Positions 10,661 to 22,739 are shown, numbered from the stretch's first letter. The stretch is 64,000 nt of DNA from Ottelia alismoides (GCA_037367405.1 JAZKJV010006041.1:186001-250000), one strand, 5' to 3'. Translations and numbers: made by a program. Notes: generated by a model from the sequence alone, not told the origin.

Positions 10661-13020
10661 ACGTGATATGCAATCGGGTTCGTCTGATGATGACACGCGT
10701 CGCAAGCCTGTAGCCCGCGTATTCTTCAACTGTTCTTGGGCGATTGGGCAGCTGACGAAAGACGCTTCTTCGCCAACTTTTCATCGGCGATTGACGACGA
10801 ACTGGGATCTCCGGCGGGGCCAGAGGGTTAGCTCCTCTAACCCTCGAGCTTGCTCGCGATGGACGTCAAGCGGAGATGGCTTCGAGCAGCGGTGGAAGCT
10901 CGATGAAGGTGGCGGTCTCGTTGAGCTGGAGCTGGTTTCCAGGTTGTTGCGGCTTCTTTGAAGATGATTTTCTTGATGAAGAAGACTCCAACTGACTTGA
11001 GTTCGCTCCTGATGCAAGATAGATCTGCAAAGAACAAGTATATGTGCTCGATTCACAAGGAATCGACCGAATGTTTATGGTTTTGCAAGATCAAAAAGTT
11101 ACTTCCAGAATAAATGCTAGTCGGCGTGAGAAACCACAAGATAAGAAATGCGATTTGATTCAAACGTGAAACAAAGGAGATGAAAGATTTGATTGTGCAT
11201 TTTAGATGGCTGATTATGCTAGCTAATGGCGTGATTAGCCACGCTAATCGTGGCACGAGAATCGAGATAAAATTCGATAGAGGTGGAGGAGTAGATCTGG
11301 GACAGAGAGGTGTATTTACCTCTGGTAGCTGCTGCGACGTCCGATCTTCGCCGGAGCTGGACGCGTGCGTGGCGGCGATGCAAGGCGGAGCTTCACCTTG
11401 GAACTTCTCCCCGACGATCCCTCTTCCACGCGAGGTAGCCTTCGGGTGCTGTTACCACCGGAGTGAGGCGGAGCGAGGTGGAGGAGATGGGAGTCGGCCA
11501 CTGGCAGTTTGAGCTTTGGGTGGATGAAGGAGAGTTAATTATAAATTGCGAAGTTTGGAGGTTTATATAGAGAGTTTTCATGCTCACCAAGCTAGATCTA
11601 ATGGTGGGCGATGAAGAAGGTTGTTAGGGGAGTCGAATAATGGATTGGATCGTCGGGAAGGGTTAGGATACACGCTGGAGAATTTGGTGAAGTTGGTCAG
11701 TTGGAACAACTGGCATACTATCTTCTTGAAGAAGATGCACCAGGTGCTGACACTCAGTTGGAACAGCTGGCGTACTGTCTTCTTGAAGAAGATGTACCAG
11801 GTGCTGACAAGTGTCAACACCTGGTTGGCCAGATGAGTTAAAATGGCTTATAAATGCAATATTAAATATTAAATAACGTTACTTTAAATAAGTGTAAAAA
11901 CAAGAAATGTAAATAATTAAATTATTTAATTTATAAAATAATTACTTTTTATAAATAATAAATATTATTCGAAATATAAATATTATATTAATAAATATGT
12001 ATAGATAAATAGGTTTTGGATTTTTAATTTAATAAATAAATAATTAAAAATTAATTTTATATTTTCTTAATTATTAGAATAATAAATAAGGGTTGTGTGA
12101 ATTTTTGGGGATTTTAATAAATTAATTACATATATTAATAAATATAGGTATAAGTTATCCAGTTCATTTTTACCTATAATTTAGGGTTTTTGATTTTATT
12201 AAAATAATAAATAAGCTCCAAAAAATATAAAATAAATTAATGTTAAATTACAAGATCATCAAAATAATTAGAAATTATAAAATTAATAAAATTGTAAATA
12301 GTGTGTGCTACATAAAATAAATAGCCTAGAAACCCCGTTGTCATTTGGTCCCAAAACCGACTTTTTGCAAACATATTCCGAATTCGATGAAATCACCTAT
12401 ATTAATTAGAGAATATTATTTTATGAACTTTAAAGGTGAGTAGAGTGAAATTGGACTTCGTATGAAGAAGTTATGATGTTCGGTAGTTGAGATTCTGATA
12501 ATTTACAAACTGGATTTCTTGGCATATATACAGGGTAATATTTTTAACTTATATTTATATTTATATATATATATTAAAAATAATTAGGAAAAGAGTTTGG
12601 TGAAAAATATGCTAAGAATTAATTAAAAATCTTTGAAGTTTTGTATTTATTTGATAAATAGTGAGTGGTACATGAGATGTGTCTTAATTTATTTTTAGGG
12701 TCTTCTTTCCTTATCTCCCCCTACTTATTGGTTTGTCGACCAATCCATATTGACTTGGTCTCGGGGGTTAGGCTATAAATATACCTTATAATTATATTTA
12801 TATTTATAAGTCATATTGTACATTTATACATATCTCCAATCTGCCTTTTTTTCCTTTTCTTTGTTCTTTATTTATTTACATGCTTTTTATGCTTAAAAGT
12901 GAATATTTATTCATGAATGAAGTTTGAATAAAAGATGGGAATTAATGAATATTTACTTGCATTTGTTAAGGGTTTTAAGACAAAATGCAACAGAAAAGTT
13001 AATGAATCATGGATTCATCA
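10660..13020 (-). mobile_element. inverted W-family-like LTR remnant
   Basis: Read on the minus strand, the right edge (13020) begins TGATGAATCCATGATTC like the other LTR starts. Sequence at 12700-12960 matches the corresponding part of the solo W LTR at 60250-60480 (shared 'tatctccccctact' and 'gtcgaccaa' phrases). A GC-rich island (10680-11560) has a minus-strand TATA (11564-11569). There is no polypurine tract to the right, so it is solo, a 5' LTR or broken. The left edge is uncertain. Confidence 0.55.
11698..11821 (-). repeat. 62-bp tandem duplication in the inverted LTR
   Basis: 'tcagttggaaca' starts at 11698 and again at 11760, and the whole ~60-bp unit is repeated with few differences. 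It lies just upstream (minus strand) of the TATA box, so it is a duplicated putative U3 enhancer block. The ORFs here (e.g. 11584-11820 minus) simply read the repeat. Confidence 0.75.
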
Positions 13021-14352
13021 TTATCGCACATGTATCTACTCATCCAAGATTGGTTCCAGCCTAATCGAGATCGGCTCTAGGGTTCTTGATGGAATCCTAA
13101 TCCTCCTTGCCCTGTGCATCTCTAGATCTAGCCGCCAAGGCTAGTAGCTCCTCCGGAGATCGAAGGGCTCCCAGCCCTCGCAATGCTCCACTGCCGCGCA
13201 TGGGAGCCCCCTGTAATCCCTAGCCTCTTGTAAATTATTTTGAAAAAGCATCATCGTTGGCGTCGAACCAAGCATTGGCAGAGTTGCAAGATTAGATCGC
13301 AGGAGGCATGTAAGGCAACGCTACTCTTCGAGGAAACCCTGCTAGACGTGGAGGAGCATCGATGCTCTTCCAGGCAGTGCAAGACCAGGCGGTGATGCGA
13401 GGGGACCTCCATCATGCTCCAGGTGCTCCAGGCAGCATCCTAGCCGCACAAGGCTCTCTCAACCTCGACTTCTACCTCTGTCGATCTCCAATGGCGGAGC
13501 TGGTTGAGACCTACGCGTGCGTTCCCGCCACTGAGCGCGGGCGCAGGATCCTCTATCTACGGTGACCATGCATACTAGGACACCATCGCTCGTTTCTCTC
13601 GCGCCCCCACTCGCAGAAGATCCCCCTTCTCCAACTCATTCATCGCCTGCGCCCCCACTATCTAGACAATCCCCAGGCGTATGTGAGCCTTTGCCCTCCA
13701 TCTCTGTACTTCCAGAAAGAGGCATTTCTCCTCCTCCTATTCTGCTGTGACGACGCCCCCATCGAGGTGGAAGTCATCGATGGAGAAGGGGTTCCCATGA
13801 GGGAAACCCTAAATAAGGGTAAGGCCCAAAAGGCCATCGGGTGTTCAAAAAATTCCTCTGTTGCTATGGTAAGGGACCAAACGGGCCAAAATAAAAATAA
13901 AAAATGGAGAGAGAAGTGAGAAGCCAAAAAGGAAAAAAAGATTGGCATGCTTAAAAAAATGATTTTGAAAAGGTGCGTACCAAAAAAAGCCATAAACATA
14001 TTTATAAAAAAATATTTTAAACAAAAATGAGAAGAAAAGTTGAAAAAATTATGCGGCTTATTAAAAAAATGAAGAAAAAAATGCAGGATTCATGTTTTGT
14101 TTACCCCCATTATCTTATCTTCTCCCAAGTTTGTCGATGTCTCTATTTTTCAACAAGTGTGGGAGAAAAGGGGAGTAGTGTGTATAGTCACAAGTCGGAT
14201 CTAGATTCTAGATTCAGATTCTCCAGACCAGTCAGATTTACAGACTCTACAACAAATATCCAGATTCGACGTCAGATTTCGAGTCCTCAGTTTCAGACAT
14301 GCACATGTATGCGATTTTTTCAGATGTGCACATGTTTGCCATCTTTTGTGTG
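13021..14352. other. unassigned sequence flanking the composite element
   Basis: A GC-richer part (13050-13800) with short unrecognisable ORFs is followed by A-rich sequence. It may be older retroelement debris. It continues at 46711-46947 once the composite is removed. No domain or RNA gene was recognised. Confidence 0.4.
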
Positions 14353-14357
14353 GTCCC
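14353..14357. repeat. left target-site duplication GTCCC of the outer element
   Basis: GTCCC immediately precedes the LTR start and recurs at 46706-46710 directly after the 3' LTR end, showing that 14358-46705 is one insertion. Confidence 0.88.
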
Positions 14358-15262
14358 TGATAAATCTCAGATTCATCACTCTAAAAATCATTAATTAAGC
14401 TCTAATCCCTAAAAATCACTGACATTTCTTCATTTATTCTGCATAATTAGCATTCATGCAAGTTTTGATAAGAATGACATTTTATCACTTATTATTGTAT
14501 AAAATAAGAAGCCAAAAAGCCCAACAAAAATGACCTGTAAATTACTCTAACTTCCCTGATTTTTAACTAATTCATGCTAACTCCAATTGACCCAAAATCA
14601 CCTCCACTGTGTACAGATTACTAATAAGAATAAAAGAAAAATGCAAAAAAATCACTAACCTAATAAGTGGACCAAAAATCCAAACCCTAGTTCTAGGATT
14701 TTCGGACTAAAACCTCGATATCTCCCTCATCCAGTGGCCGATTTGATCCTATTCACTTTTTAACTAATATACATTCAATTACCTTCAAAACAAGACCAAG
14801 TTCAAGTGAATCAGAGTTCATATGTGAAAGTTGAGTTTTGGGCCTCTTTTGTACATTTTGTATTTCAGCAGTTTTTGACCAATTATTTTATGTACATAAT
14901 TGGCTCATTTTATTTTATTTCTTTTTCATTTATCTTCTTTGATGAAAGTTTTATTAAAATGTGTAAAAATCCAAATCCAAACTATGCTTGAAATCAAAGA
15001 AACTAATTGAGTTTGAGTCTTCACTAACTGTCTGTACAAAAATAATCTTTTTTTGTGTTTTATTTCTTCTTTCTCCTACTTAATAAAAATCCAAAAAATT
15101 AGATTAATGTGTAAATATTTATCTTTGAGTTTATCTATTTTTTCGGATTTTATCTGGTTTAAAAATGACAAAAAATTATAAAACCAAAAAATTAAGGTAT
15201 TCTATGTACATTGAGTACCCCAAAATATCACTTTGTGCAAATGATCGATTTTGGTTTTGGAT

Positions 15263-15303
15263 CATGATAGTTGTAGATCTCATCGAGACGAACAACTTTC
15301 GTG
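15263..15303. promoter_or_regulatory. AAAGTTG-type stem-loop in the Y LTR
   Basis: The arms resemble 'agttgtagatctc' and its reverse complement. Counterparts are at 24042-24082 and 29485-29525 (family Z) and, damaged, at 33332-33361. The central GATCTCRTCGAGA core also appears in the gypsy LTRs. Confidence 0.6.
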
Positions 15304-15383
15304 AAGAATTTTTTTCGATCCGAGGTCGTTTGCTATTTCTTTTCTATTTTTCTTTGTATTTATTTCTCAATTTTTCTAGGGTT

Positions 15384-15416
15384 GACACGTGGCAGCTCTT
15401 GGAGCTGCCACGTGTC
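15384..15416. promoter_or_regulatory. perfect G-box palindrome in the Y LTR
   Basis: 15-bp perfect arms (GACACGTGGCAGCTC at 15384-15398 and its reverse complement at 15402-15416) flank a 3-base loop. Each arm holds a CACGTG G-box, a bZIP/bHLH-type site. It lies 430 bp upstream of the TATA-like box. Confidence 0.75.
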
Positions 15417-17669
15417 ACCCATTTTTGCCTTATTTATATTTCTTTTTATAAAAAAAATAAAAAAATAATAAAAAATATAGAAAACCCACGCACGTGCTGC
15501 GCATGTGCCTCCACCGCACGCGCCCAGCACGTGCTGTCCTCTTCCCCCTTTCCATCTGAGGACGCGCCGCCCTCCGCCGTCCCCCAAATCACCGACCACC
15601 TGCCATAGCAGCCGCACCCGACTGCCTCGCCTGCAGATCTCACCTGCGCTGCCCATGATCTTCCGTTCCATCTATGGCAGATGACGCCCCGTCAATATCG
15701 TCGATCCTCTTCCAAAATCGGCGTCGCCCCGTCTTTCGCCAATCTAACCCCCTCCGCTCAATCAACAGATCTTCTAGCCGCGTTGCACCTCCAATCAACC
15801 TTCATCCGTTCTTCTTCCATCGCCGATCATCCTCACATCCCCTATTTAAGCGATTGCCACCTCCTCGTCTTGCCCATCTGCCGATTAACACATCTCAAGG
15901 GGCAACGCTTCCCCGGTGGTGACAGCATTGTGTAACACCCCCTCCCTTGAAGGTCGAGCGGGATCCGAGGGTTCTCCCTTGTTGCAGCACATTGAGCCCC
16001 CCTCTGCTGCTACTGCCTTATCCTGGTCCTTATCAACCGTCGAGCCACCAATGACTTCATCCCCATCCAACCTATGCTCCCCTGCTCCACCGTATCTCCA
16101 CCAGCTTTAAGCCTCGTGGCCATGACCGTCCTTCATTAATGATGAGAGGGCACCACTCCCGCATCCTCAACCACCAACACCCCACGACGGAGCAGCTCCG
16201 CCCATGCATCCTCCAGGAGATCCGACCACTCTTTGCATCGACAATCAACACTAGTGGCCGGAGCCCCACCCGATAGCAGCGCCGACTCCTCCGCCAGCAG
16301 CCGGGTCGCCTGCCCGAGGTCCTCCCACGTGCCGTGCACGTGAGGTGGAAGCATCACCACAGAACACCCCTCGCCCACATGACATGCACATGCGGGTGGA
16401 TTATTTATATTCAGCCCCTGGAGATCTGCGAGATTTGCACCGAAGTCATCAGCCCAGGGGTCTCGTGAGACGCACGTGATTGCTGAGACATTTGCAGAAA
16501 CATCCCTAAAGATTTCAACATTTGCAGCCAGCTTCCGCCTACAATCAAGGACGTGCCTTGCACGTGTCCCGGTGGACATATTACCATCATGCCCCGGCGC
16601 TTTCTCTTATTCGCCAAAAGAACCCTCGCCAGCCCAGGAACACATGAGGAGCACATGTTCCCTGGAAATTTTGCAAAGACACCCCTCAAGGTATAAGTAA
16701 TTATGCATTAATCCCTCTCTGCATTATTTTAATTATTTATTGTAATTCACACTAAGACCTCTGTGTTCCCCCTTCATTTTGAACTGCTTTATTGCATCAT
16801 TTTTATTATTAAAAAATAGCATGATGTTCTTCAATTAATTCTCTACATTGTGGCATATGCTTGACATTTTTGTGATATGTGGTTAATTAACGATTAAATG
16901 TTTTGTGAAAAATTGCATATTTTGCTCACTTTATGCTTCAAAATTCATAATTAATTGATCTTTGCTCTAAAAATAGCCCAAAATTCATGCATCGCATAAT
17001 TAGTTGTTACATTGTACCCAAAAAGATTTGTATTTGCATGCATGATTTGTCTTATAACAATCATTTTGCATACTTCAGTATTTAATTTTTAGTAGGTATT
17101 AAATCTAATATTTTGAGGTTTAGGATTTTTCTGAGATCGATCACCTTAGATCTTGGATAATTTTATCTCTTGAAAATAATTAGGTTTACTATTTATTATA
17201 ATTAATGATTGAAATTTACTTTGTTTGCATTCATAAATCCATTAAATATTCATCTTGCATCCAAAAATTATAAAAAAATTATAGTGCATTTATTTCATCT
17301 TGTTATCTTGGCCAAGATTCATATTTTTTGGACATCATTTGATTGATCTTTACATTTTAGTCCCTAAAATTGGCCATATTTGCATTTTACATCTTAAAAT
17401 TGCATTAAAAATACAAAAAAGCACCGTCTCGAAAACTGTGCATGAACTTTGATAGACAAATATCTAGGTTGTTCCTTTGCCTCATTGAGTTCGACCTTGA
17501 GACTTGCCCAAGTTAAATAAACATTAAACCACGCTGATTGAAAATTTTATTAATTAATTGCGGTTATTTCTTGACTGATTCTGATTGCCCGCCTACAATG
17601 AAACGACATTAATTTTAACCAGACGATAATTCACGACAAATTAACTAGGGCGACTTCGGACTCGTTAGA

Positions 17670-17688
17670 TGGCACCATTGTCGGGGAG
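17670..17688 (+). promoter_or_regulatory. primer binding site, tRNA-Asp type (outer element)
   Basis: TGGCACCATTGTCGGGGAG, two bases after the LTR, differs from the tRNA-Asp 3' complement (TGGCGCCGTTGCCGGGGA) by a few transitions, as expected of an old copy. Confidence 0.85.
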
Positions 17689-19166
17689 GCAAACATCTTA
17701 GTTTTTTTTGTCTAGTTTTTTTGTTTAGTTTTCCACATTTGGGTAATCTAACCATCGAATATTCACTGTATATTTCCCATTTTTTCTGCATTTATTTTCT
17801 ATCTTTATTTTTTTATAAAATTTTGAGTCACTCTCTTACATCCTCTCTCTTATTTTTCTTGCGAGGTACCCGGTGTACGTGGAGCGGTTTCTCCCAAAAC
17901 TGATGCATCTTCACCGATGTCCAAAAAAACCACAATTAAATTAAGATTGAGTCGAGTCGTGAGAGAGCATAGAGTCTAGGATTTATTTATGCAATTTTAT
18001 CATTTGTAATTAATTGCTCATTTCTAGCGGTGTCCATTTGGACTCTCGCGTGTGTAAAAAAGACCTTGAACTATTTCTGTGGTGTGTCGTGGCCTGTTTC
18101 ACTCTCCGGTGAGGGTGGGGCCTGACTTGAGTGGCACTTAGGATAGACCTGCACATACGGCTACTAGAGCCTTTAATTTTTGATTGTGCTCGTAGAACCT
18201 AGAACCAAACTTTACTTTAATCGAGATGCACATTAGATTTTTCAATTTAGTCAAAAATTTAACTCATTTCTTCCTGACTAAAAGATCTTTCTACTAGGTG
18301 CGGTTTTAATCGACTTTCAATTATCTAGAATAATCTTTCAATTCTTGTATTTCTTCTCACATGGAGATTGCAAGGAATCACTGTAAGTCTTCTATCTGAG
18401 AATACATCATTGTTTCATGTGCATCGGCTTTTCTCTAATTTCTCCCTCGTGTTTTATCACATAATTTTAAAAGGAAATTGGATAGTAGACGTGTATTTAT
18501 GCTCACTTAATTTTTCAATGATCGCTTAATTGGGGCTGCTAAATATAGTTGACTGTAATTAACACATAAAATAGAGAATTTTTGTGGGAGAACAACCCCG
18601 ACCTTGGATTCATTTTATTTATCTGAGTGAGCGAGAGACGACACTTAAGGTTAGAGCCCAAATATGGATTTTCATATTGACTACTGATTCTATAACAACG
18701 ATTAGTTACTTCTCAGTGAGGATCTACGGGAAGCTGGTAAACGGTATGGATTTCCTTAGTAGAGTGGGTGGTTTAAAGGACATTGCGTAAGGCTCCATCC
18801 TTAAGTAACACAGGTATCCATTTTATGGTCCGTACTTACACCCATACTAGCTGAAAGTAGGTGCAACTACTCGTAAGAATTCGGGCTAGTCATTACGAAA
18901 ATTTCCAGCACCTAACAATTCGCTACATTTTTTCCAAGATTAATTTATCACCAACTTAAAATTGAAAAGATAATTGCCGAACTCTTGCGGCTTCATTGTG
19001 CGAGTTGGTGAACCTGGGGTTTGAATTGTGTTTGTATTGGTGTGCGTAAACCGATCTCGAATATCAAACCACACACTTGTGCCATCACTATCCTTTCGTG
19101 ATCTGGAACAGTTAAGGTTTCTTCTGTTGAATATCCTAAGCACTTGAACATCATTAATCAAGATCT
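17689..19166 (+). other. untranslated leader of the outer element
   Basis: No gene. It holds a ~125-bp block (18741-18865) that is conserved in the interior of the nested Z element (27641-27765) at a similar distance (about 1 kb) from each primer site. That makes it a candidate packaging or dimerisation signal (inference). Confidence 0.5.
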
Positions 19167-22100
19167 ATGATGTCAACCGATAAACCTCCTTTGAAAATTA
19201 TGGAACTTTTCTCCAAGTACCCTCCAGATCCATATTATGAAAATAAATTCATCTCGGTCAAACCCAAATCATCATTCATTTTGTCAGTTCTTTCAAAAAT
19301 GACAGAACATTTGTCCGAGTATCCATCATAGCTATACTATGAAAATGAACTCGTATCAGTTAAACCCAAAGCTTCAAAATCTCATCCAACTTCCACAAGA
19401 GAATCTCACCCACAAATATATCCAACCCTCTCTATAATTCCGATCTACTTCATGAATGACAATCCTTTGTATTCGGATCATACAAACAAACAATCGACTG
19501 AGGTCTCCACTTTTTCATATGTCAATACTCTATATTCTAATCATACAATCCATCCTTTACATTCTGTAAATGTCAATCCATCATTCATGGGAGATTCTAA
19601 CCATATGATCGAATTTAATACTTCTTCAAATCTTCCACCTTCCCCACCCTTGAACACCAATGAGCAACTACCATCTTGAATTGACCCATTACTCGTCAGA
19701 ACTCATGAATCATTTGAAGATCAAACCACTTTTGAGATGAATGACCGACCGAGACAACAACTCCAACTGACTTCAATATCTCCTCGTCACATTGTTGGAA
19801 TATGTCAATACTTAACAAATACACAACTAGATTTGACTAAGATGGAGGTCCAAACATATCAAGAGGATTGGCCCGCACCTGATAATCTTCCATCTTGGAT
19901 TAACCATGACAATCCCACCTTCAGACATGACCAAAGGAATGGACTCTACTCAAACCAACAATATATACCACAATCACAACATGTTGAGTATGAGACCAAT
20001 AGTGGCCATGACATAAAGCAGACTCCTTCCATGATTTTTGAGGAGAAATTTTCAGAAGATAAAGATCATATATTAGATATTCCAAGAAGATCTTGTCCCA
20101 GGTCATACATGAAAATGGAAGATGCAATGATTGAATCTCAATTCAAGAAACCATACATGCTGCTCACATGATTGATCCTGAAATTTTGTTGGAGGATGAC
20201 ATTTCGACGATTACTAAGACATATGAATTGATGGAAGAAAAATTCAAAAACCGACTAATTTCATTTTATGGAAGCTCGGGTATGAAAGAAGAGGATGAAA
20301 TAAATGAATCTAATATTGAGAAACCTGAGGATATTCAGAAACCCATGGACTATGTTCACCCTAGAGACGACTCTGACAGCGACATTTCTGCATATTACTC
20401 CCCTAGGAATAACTCTGACTCTGATTCTCACTCAGCACATCTAAGCCCCTGCTCATCTACAGAAAACACAACATCATCACAACACACAGAAAATATCAAC
20501 AAAAATTGAAATATTCAAAAATACACGAAAAAAAATCCAGAAAAATATATAAAAATTGAAACCGAAGAAGATCTAAAAAATTTGGATCCTGCTCTAAGGG
20601 AAGCACTGGAGAAAAGACTGATTTTTGAACTTCCCTTTATACATGCTATTGAATACTTCCCCGAACTGAAAGAATTTGTAATGAACAAATTAATGATGAA
20701 AAAGTTGGGTAGGATAAGAACAAAGACTAAAAGACATATCTTGTCAATGCCCACCTCCTTGATGTTGAGGAGAAAACCAAGAGCCGCACAGTGAAGCGGT
20801 TGCCCAGACTTGACCGTGGAATTAAAGACAATTTTTACCCATTCTCGAATTGATGACAACTCACCAATTAATATCCTCCTGATCTTTGTATTCAACGAGC
20901 TTAAACTCAGACATACCAGGAAGATATGAGAGATCGTTCAACTGGCTGATCGATCGATAAAGCAGCCAAGAGGAGCCATTTCGGTCATCATTACATTCCA
21001 AGGTGCTCCGCTCAAAGTGGACATCACGATCATTGATATTGAGCATCAAGGAGAATTCAACCAGTCTCCAATCATTCTTGGAAAGCCATTCTTAGCATTG
21101 GCTAAGACAATTATTGAGTGCGAGACTCGGGAAATCAATTTTACAGCATTGGGAGCACTTGAATCTCAACAAATCTCTGAAAAACCACGATTTTTTGAGG
21201 CAACCCACGAAGCCCTCGACAACCGTAACCATCAACGGTAGAAGAGCCCTACCCTGTTGCTACACCTGAGATAGCGGTTGTTGATGAGACTATTGGTTTA
21301 GTGACTCTCCCCCCTATTCCATTCCCAACGGCTCTCACCATGGAAAATCGAATATATGACTCATATGATCCGGAGACATATGCATGGGCTCACCCTGAGT
21401 CGGTCGAAACGTTCTCTGACTTTATTGATCAAATCAAACCAACACAAGAATGCTCCAACATCAAGTTAATTGAGAACGAACATGCAGAGACTCTCCCTAC
21501 TATTCCATTTCCCGCTGCTCTAGAAAAGTATTTCTTATATGATCCTGAGACATATGCATGGGCTTACCCTGAGTCAACCTTCTCTGACTACCATGGCCAA
21601 ATCAATCCAACTCAAAAGTGCACAAACATAAAGAAAACTAACAACAAAGATGCGGGACGAACACCTACCAAGGAGAAAAATTTCAATGGTTATCCTTCTA
21701 GAGACTCAAGTGTCAACACCTCACTCTAAGGACCAACACCTTCACGAAACAAAATGACTGCTCCTTCATCTAAAAAGAAAGTCCCCTTTGACCTTTCAGA
21801 AGAGGAATCATCTCATGATCCCTCATCAGGTCCAAAGAAGGTAATCTACATGAGTGAGATCTATTCGGTAGTTATAAAACCCTACCTTCGCAAGGATCCA
21901 AACTTCGATTCCCGTTGGATGACTCCCATTCCTCACTATTATTCATCCAAAGCCGATTCTCCTGGTCTCATCAAATATACTGGATCTCTTATAAGCTGAC
22001 TGAGACTGGTGCTTCAGAGTATTCATCATCTGAGGAAGAATCACTTGATCCCAAGAAGGAATGAATTCTGAGAAAACAACTAAAGCAACTAAAGAACAAG

Positions 22101-22316
22101 AATATCAGGAGTGCCTCCACTTTAAAATACTATTCCTCTGAGGATAACTCCGATGATGGCTATCTTTCATCTGAATCATACGCTTCATCTAATATCCATC
22201 ATGATTTCTCTGAGGATAACACTGATGATGGTTGGGAATCATATGCTTCATCTCATTCTTATCATTACGTTCTCCCACAACAGACTCATAAAAAGATCGG
22301 TCGAAAACCGCCTTAA
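19167..22316 (+). pseudogene. broken gag-protease ORF of the outer element
   Basis: Plant Ty3/gypsy (Tat/Athila-like) gag-protease polyprotein, degenerate. The frame opens at ATG 19167, has an in-frame TAG near 19328, and reads on to 20171; frameshifts and stops follow. A gag-protease linker (FELPFIHAIEYFPELKEFV, 20623-20680) precedes the retroviral-type aspartic protease at 20852-21150. The QLADRSIKQPRG strand (20939) and the PIILGKPFLA segment (about 21070) are clear, but the catalytic D-[LST]-G-A position reads DDNSP (20852) and a TGA lies at 20927, so it cannot be active. At 21301-21700 a ~60-residue unit (PIPFP..AL, YDPETYAWA.PES) is tandemly duplicated, as is a unit (KYP/EYP..YYENE..SVKPK) near the N-terminus. 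Reverse transcriptase, RNase H and integrase are absent. Confidence 0.8.
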
Positions 22317-22375
22317 TCATCGGCTACCCATCCTCCCTCCCAACCACATCGGTTTCCTTGTACATCTTCTTCCTC

Positions 22376-22735
22376 TACTTAGGCCAAGGCCTAAGTATAG
22401 TGGGGGACCGATGCCATCTGTATATACCATTCCCCTCATCAAACTCCTTCTCATGATCGCCTCATTTCCACCCTTCTTCTGTACTTAGGCTGACCAGAGC
22501 CTAAGTATAGGGGGAACCGATGCCCATATGTATATACTCTCCTCATTCACATATCCCAACCACCTCATTTTCGCTCTTCTTCTATACTTAGACTGTTCAC
22601 AACCTAAGTATAGGGGGCAAACCGATCTATTTTTTTCTTTTTCTTTTTCACTCTCTTACGTTTAGCTCGAGCTTTGTCTTATCCACGCTTCTTGGGCTCT
22701 GAGGACACAACACTCGCTAAGTATAGGAGGGTGTG
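22376..22735 (+). repeat. tandem stem-loop plus polypurine-like modules (outer element)
   Basis: Three units with period ~105 bp start at 22376, 22482 and 22585, and a fourth, looser one lies near 22716. Each of the first three has an inverted repeat with TACTTAGGCC/GGCCTAAGTA-type arms (10 bp perfect in the first two, 7 bp in the third) followed at once by TATAGGGGG or a variant and then ACCGAT. The downstream piece resembles the element's own polypurine tract (AGTATAGGGGGA at 32428). Confidence 0.8.
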
Positions 22736-22739
22736 TATA

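Larger units (their letters stand above)
14358..17667 (+). mobile_element. 5' LTR of the outer element (family Y)
   Basis: It starts TGATAAATCTCAGATTC and ends ...GACTCGTTA (decayed from the TCATCA end kept in the 3' copy). Length is 3310 bp. It contains the AAAGTTG hairpin (15263-15303), a perfect G-box palindrome (15384-15416), a TATA-like TATTTAAG (15843), a GC-rich island (15480-16700) with paired CACGTG sites, a TTTGCA...CCCC array (16390-16690), and a GAGTTCGACC motif at 17487. ORFs in the island (e.g. 16136-16579 minus, 15674-15922) are not gene-like. Confidence 0.9.

Noticed and set aside
13362..13565. short + strand ORF ending in a plausible coding-like stretch
   Set aside because: It does not match the missing QWRF C-terminal helix and no splice frame fits.
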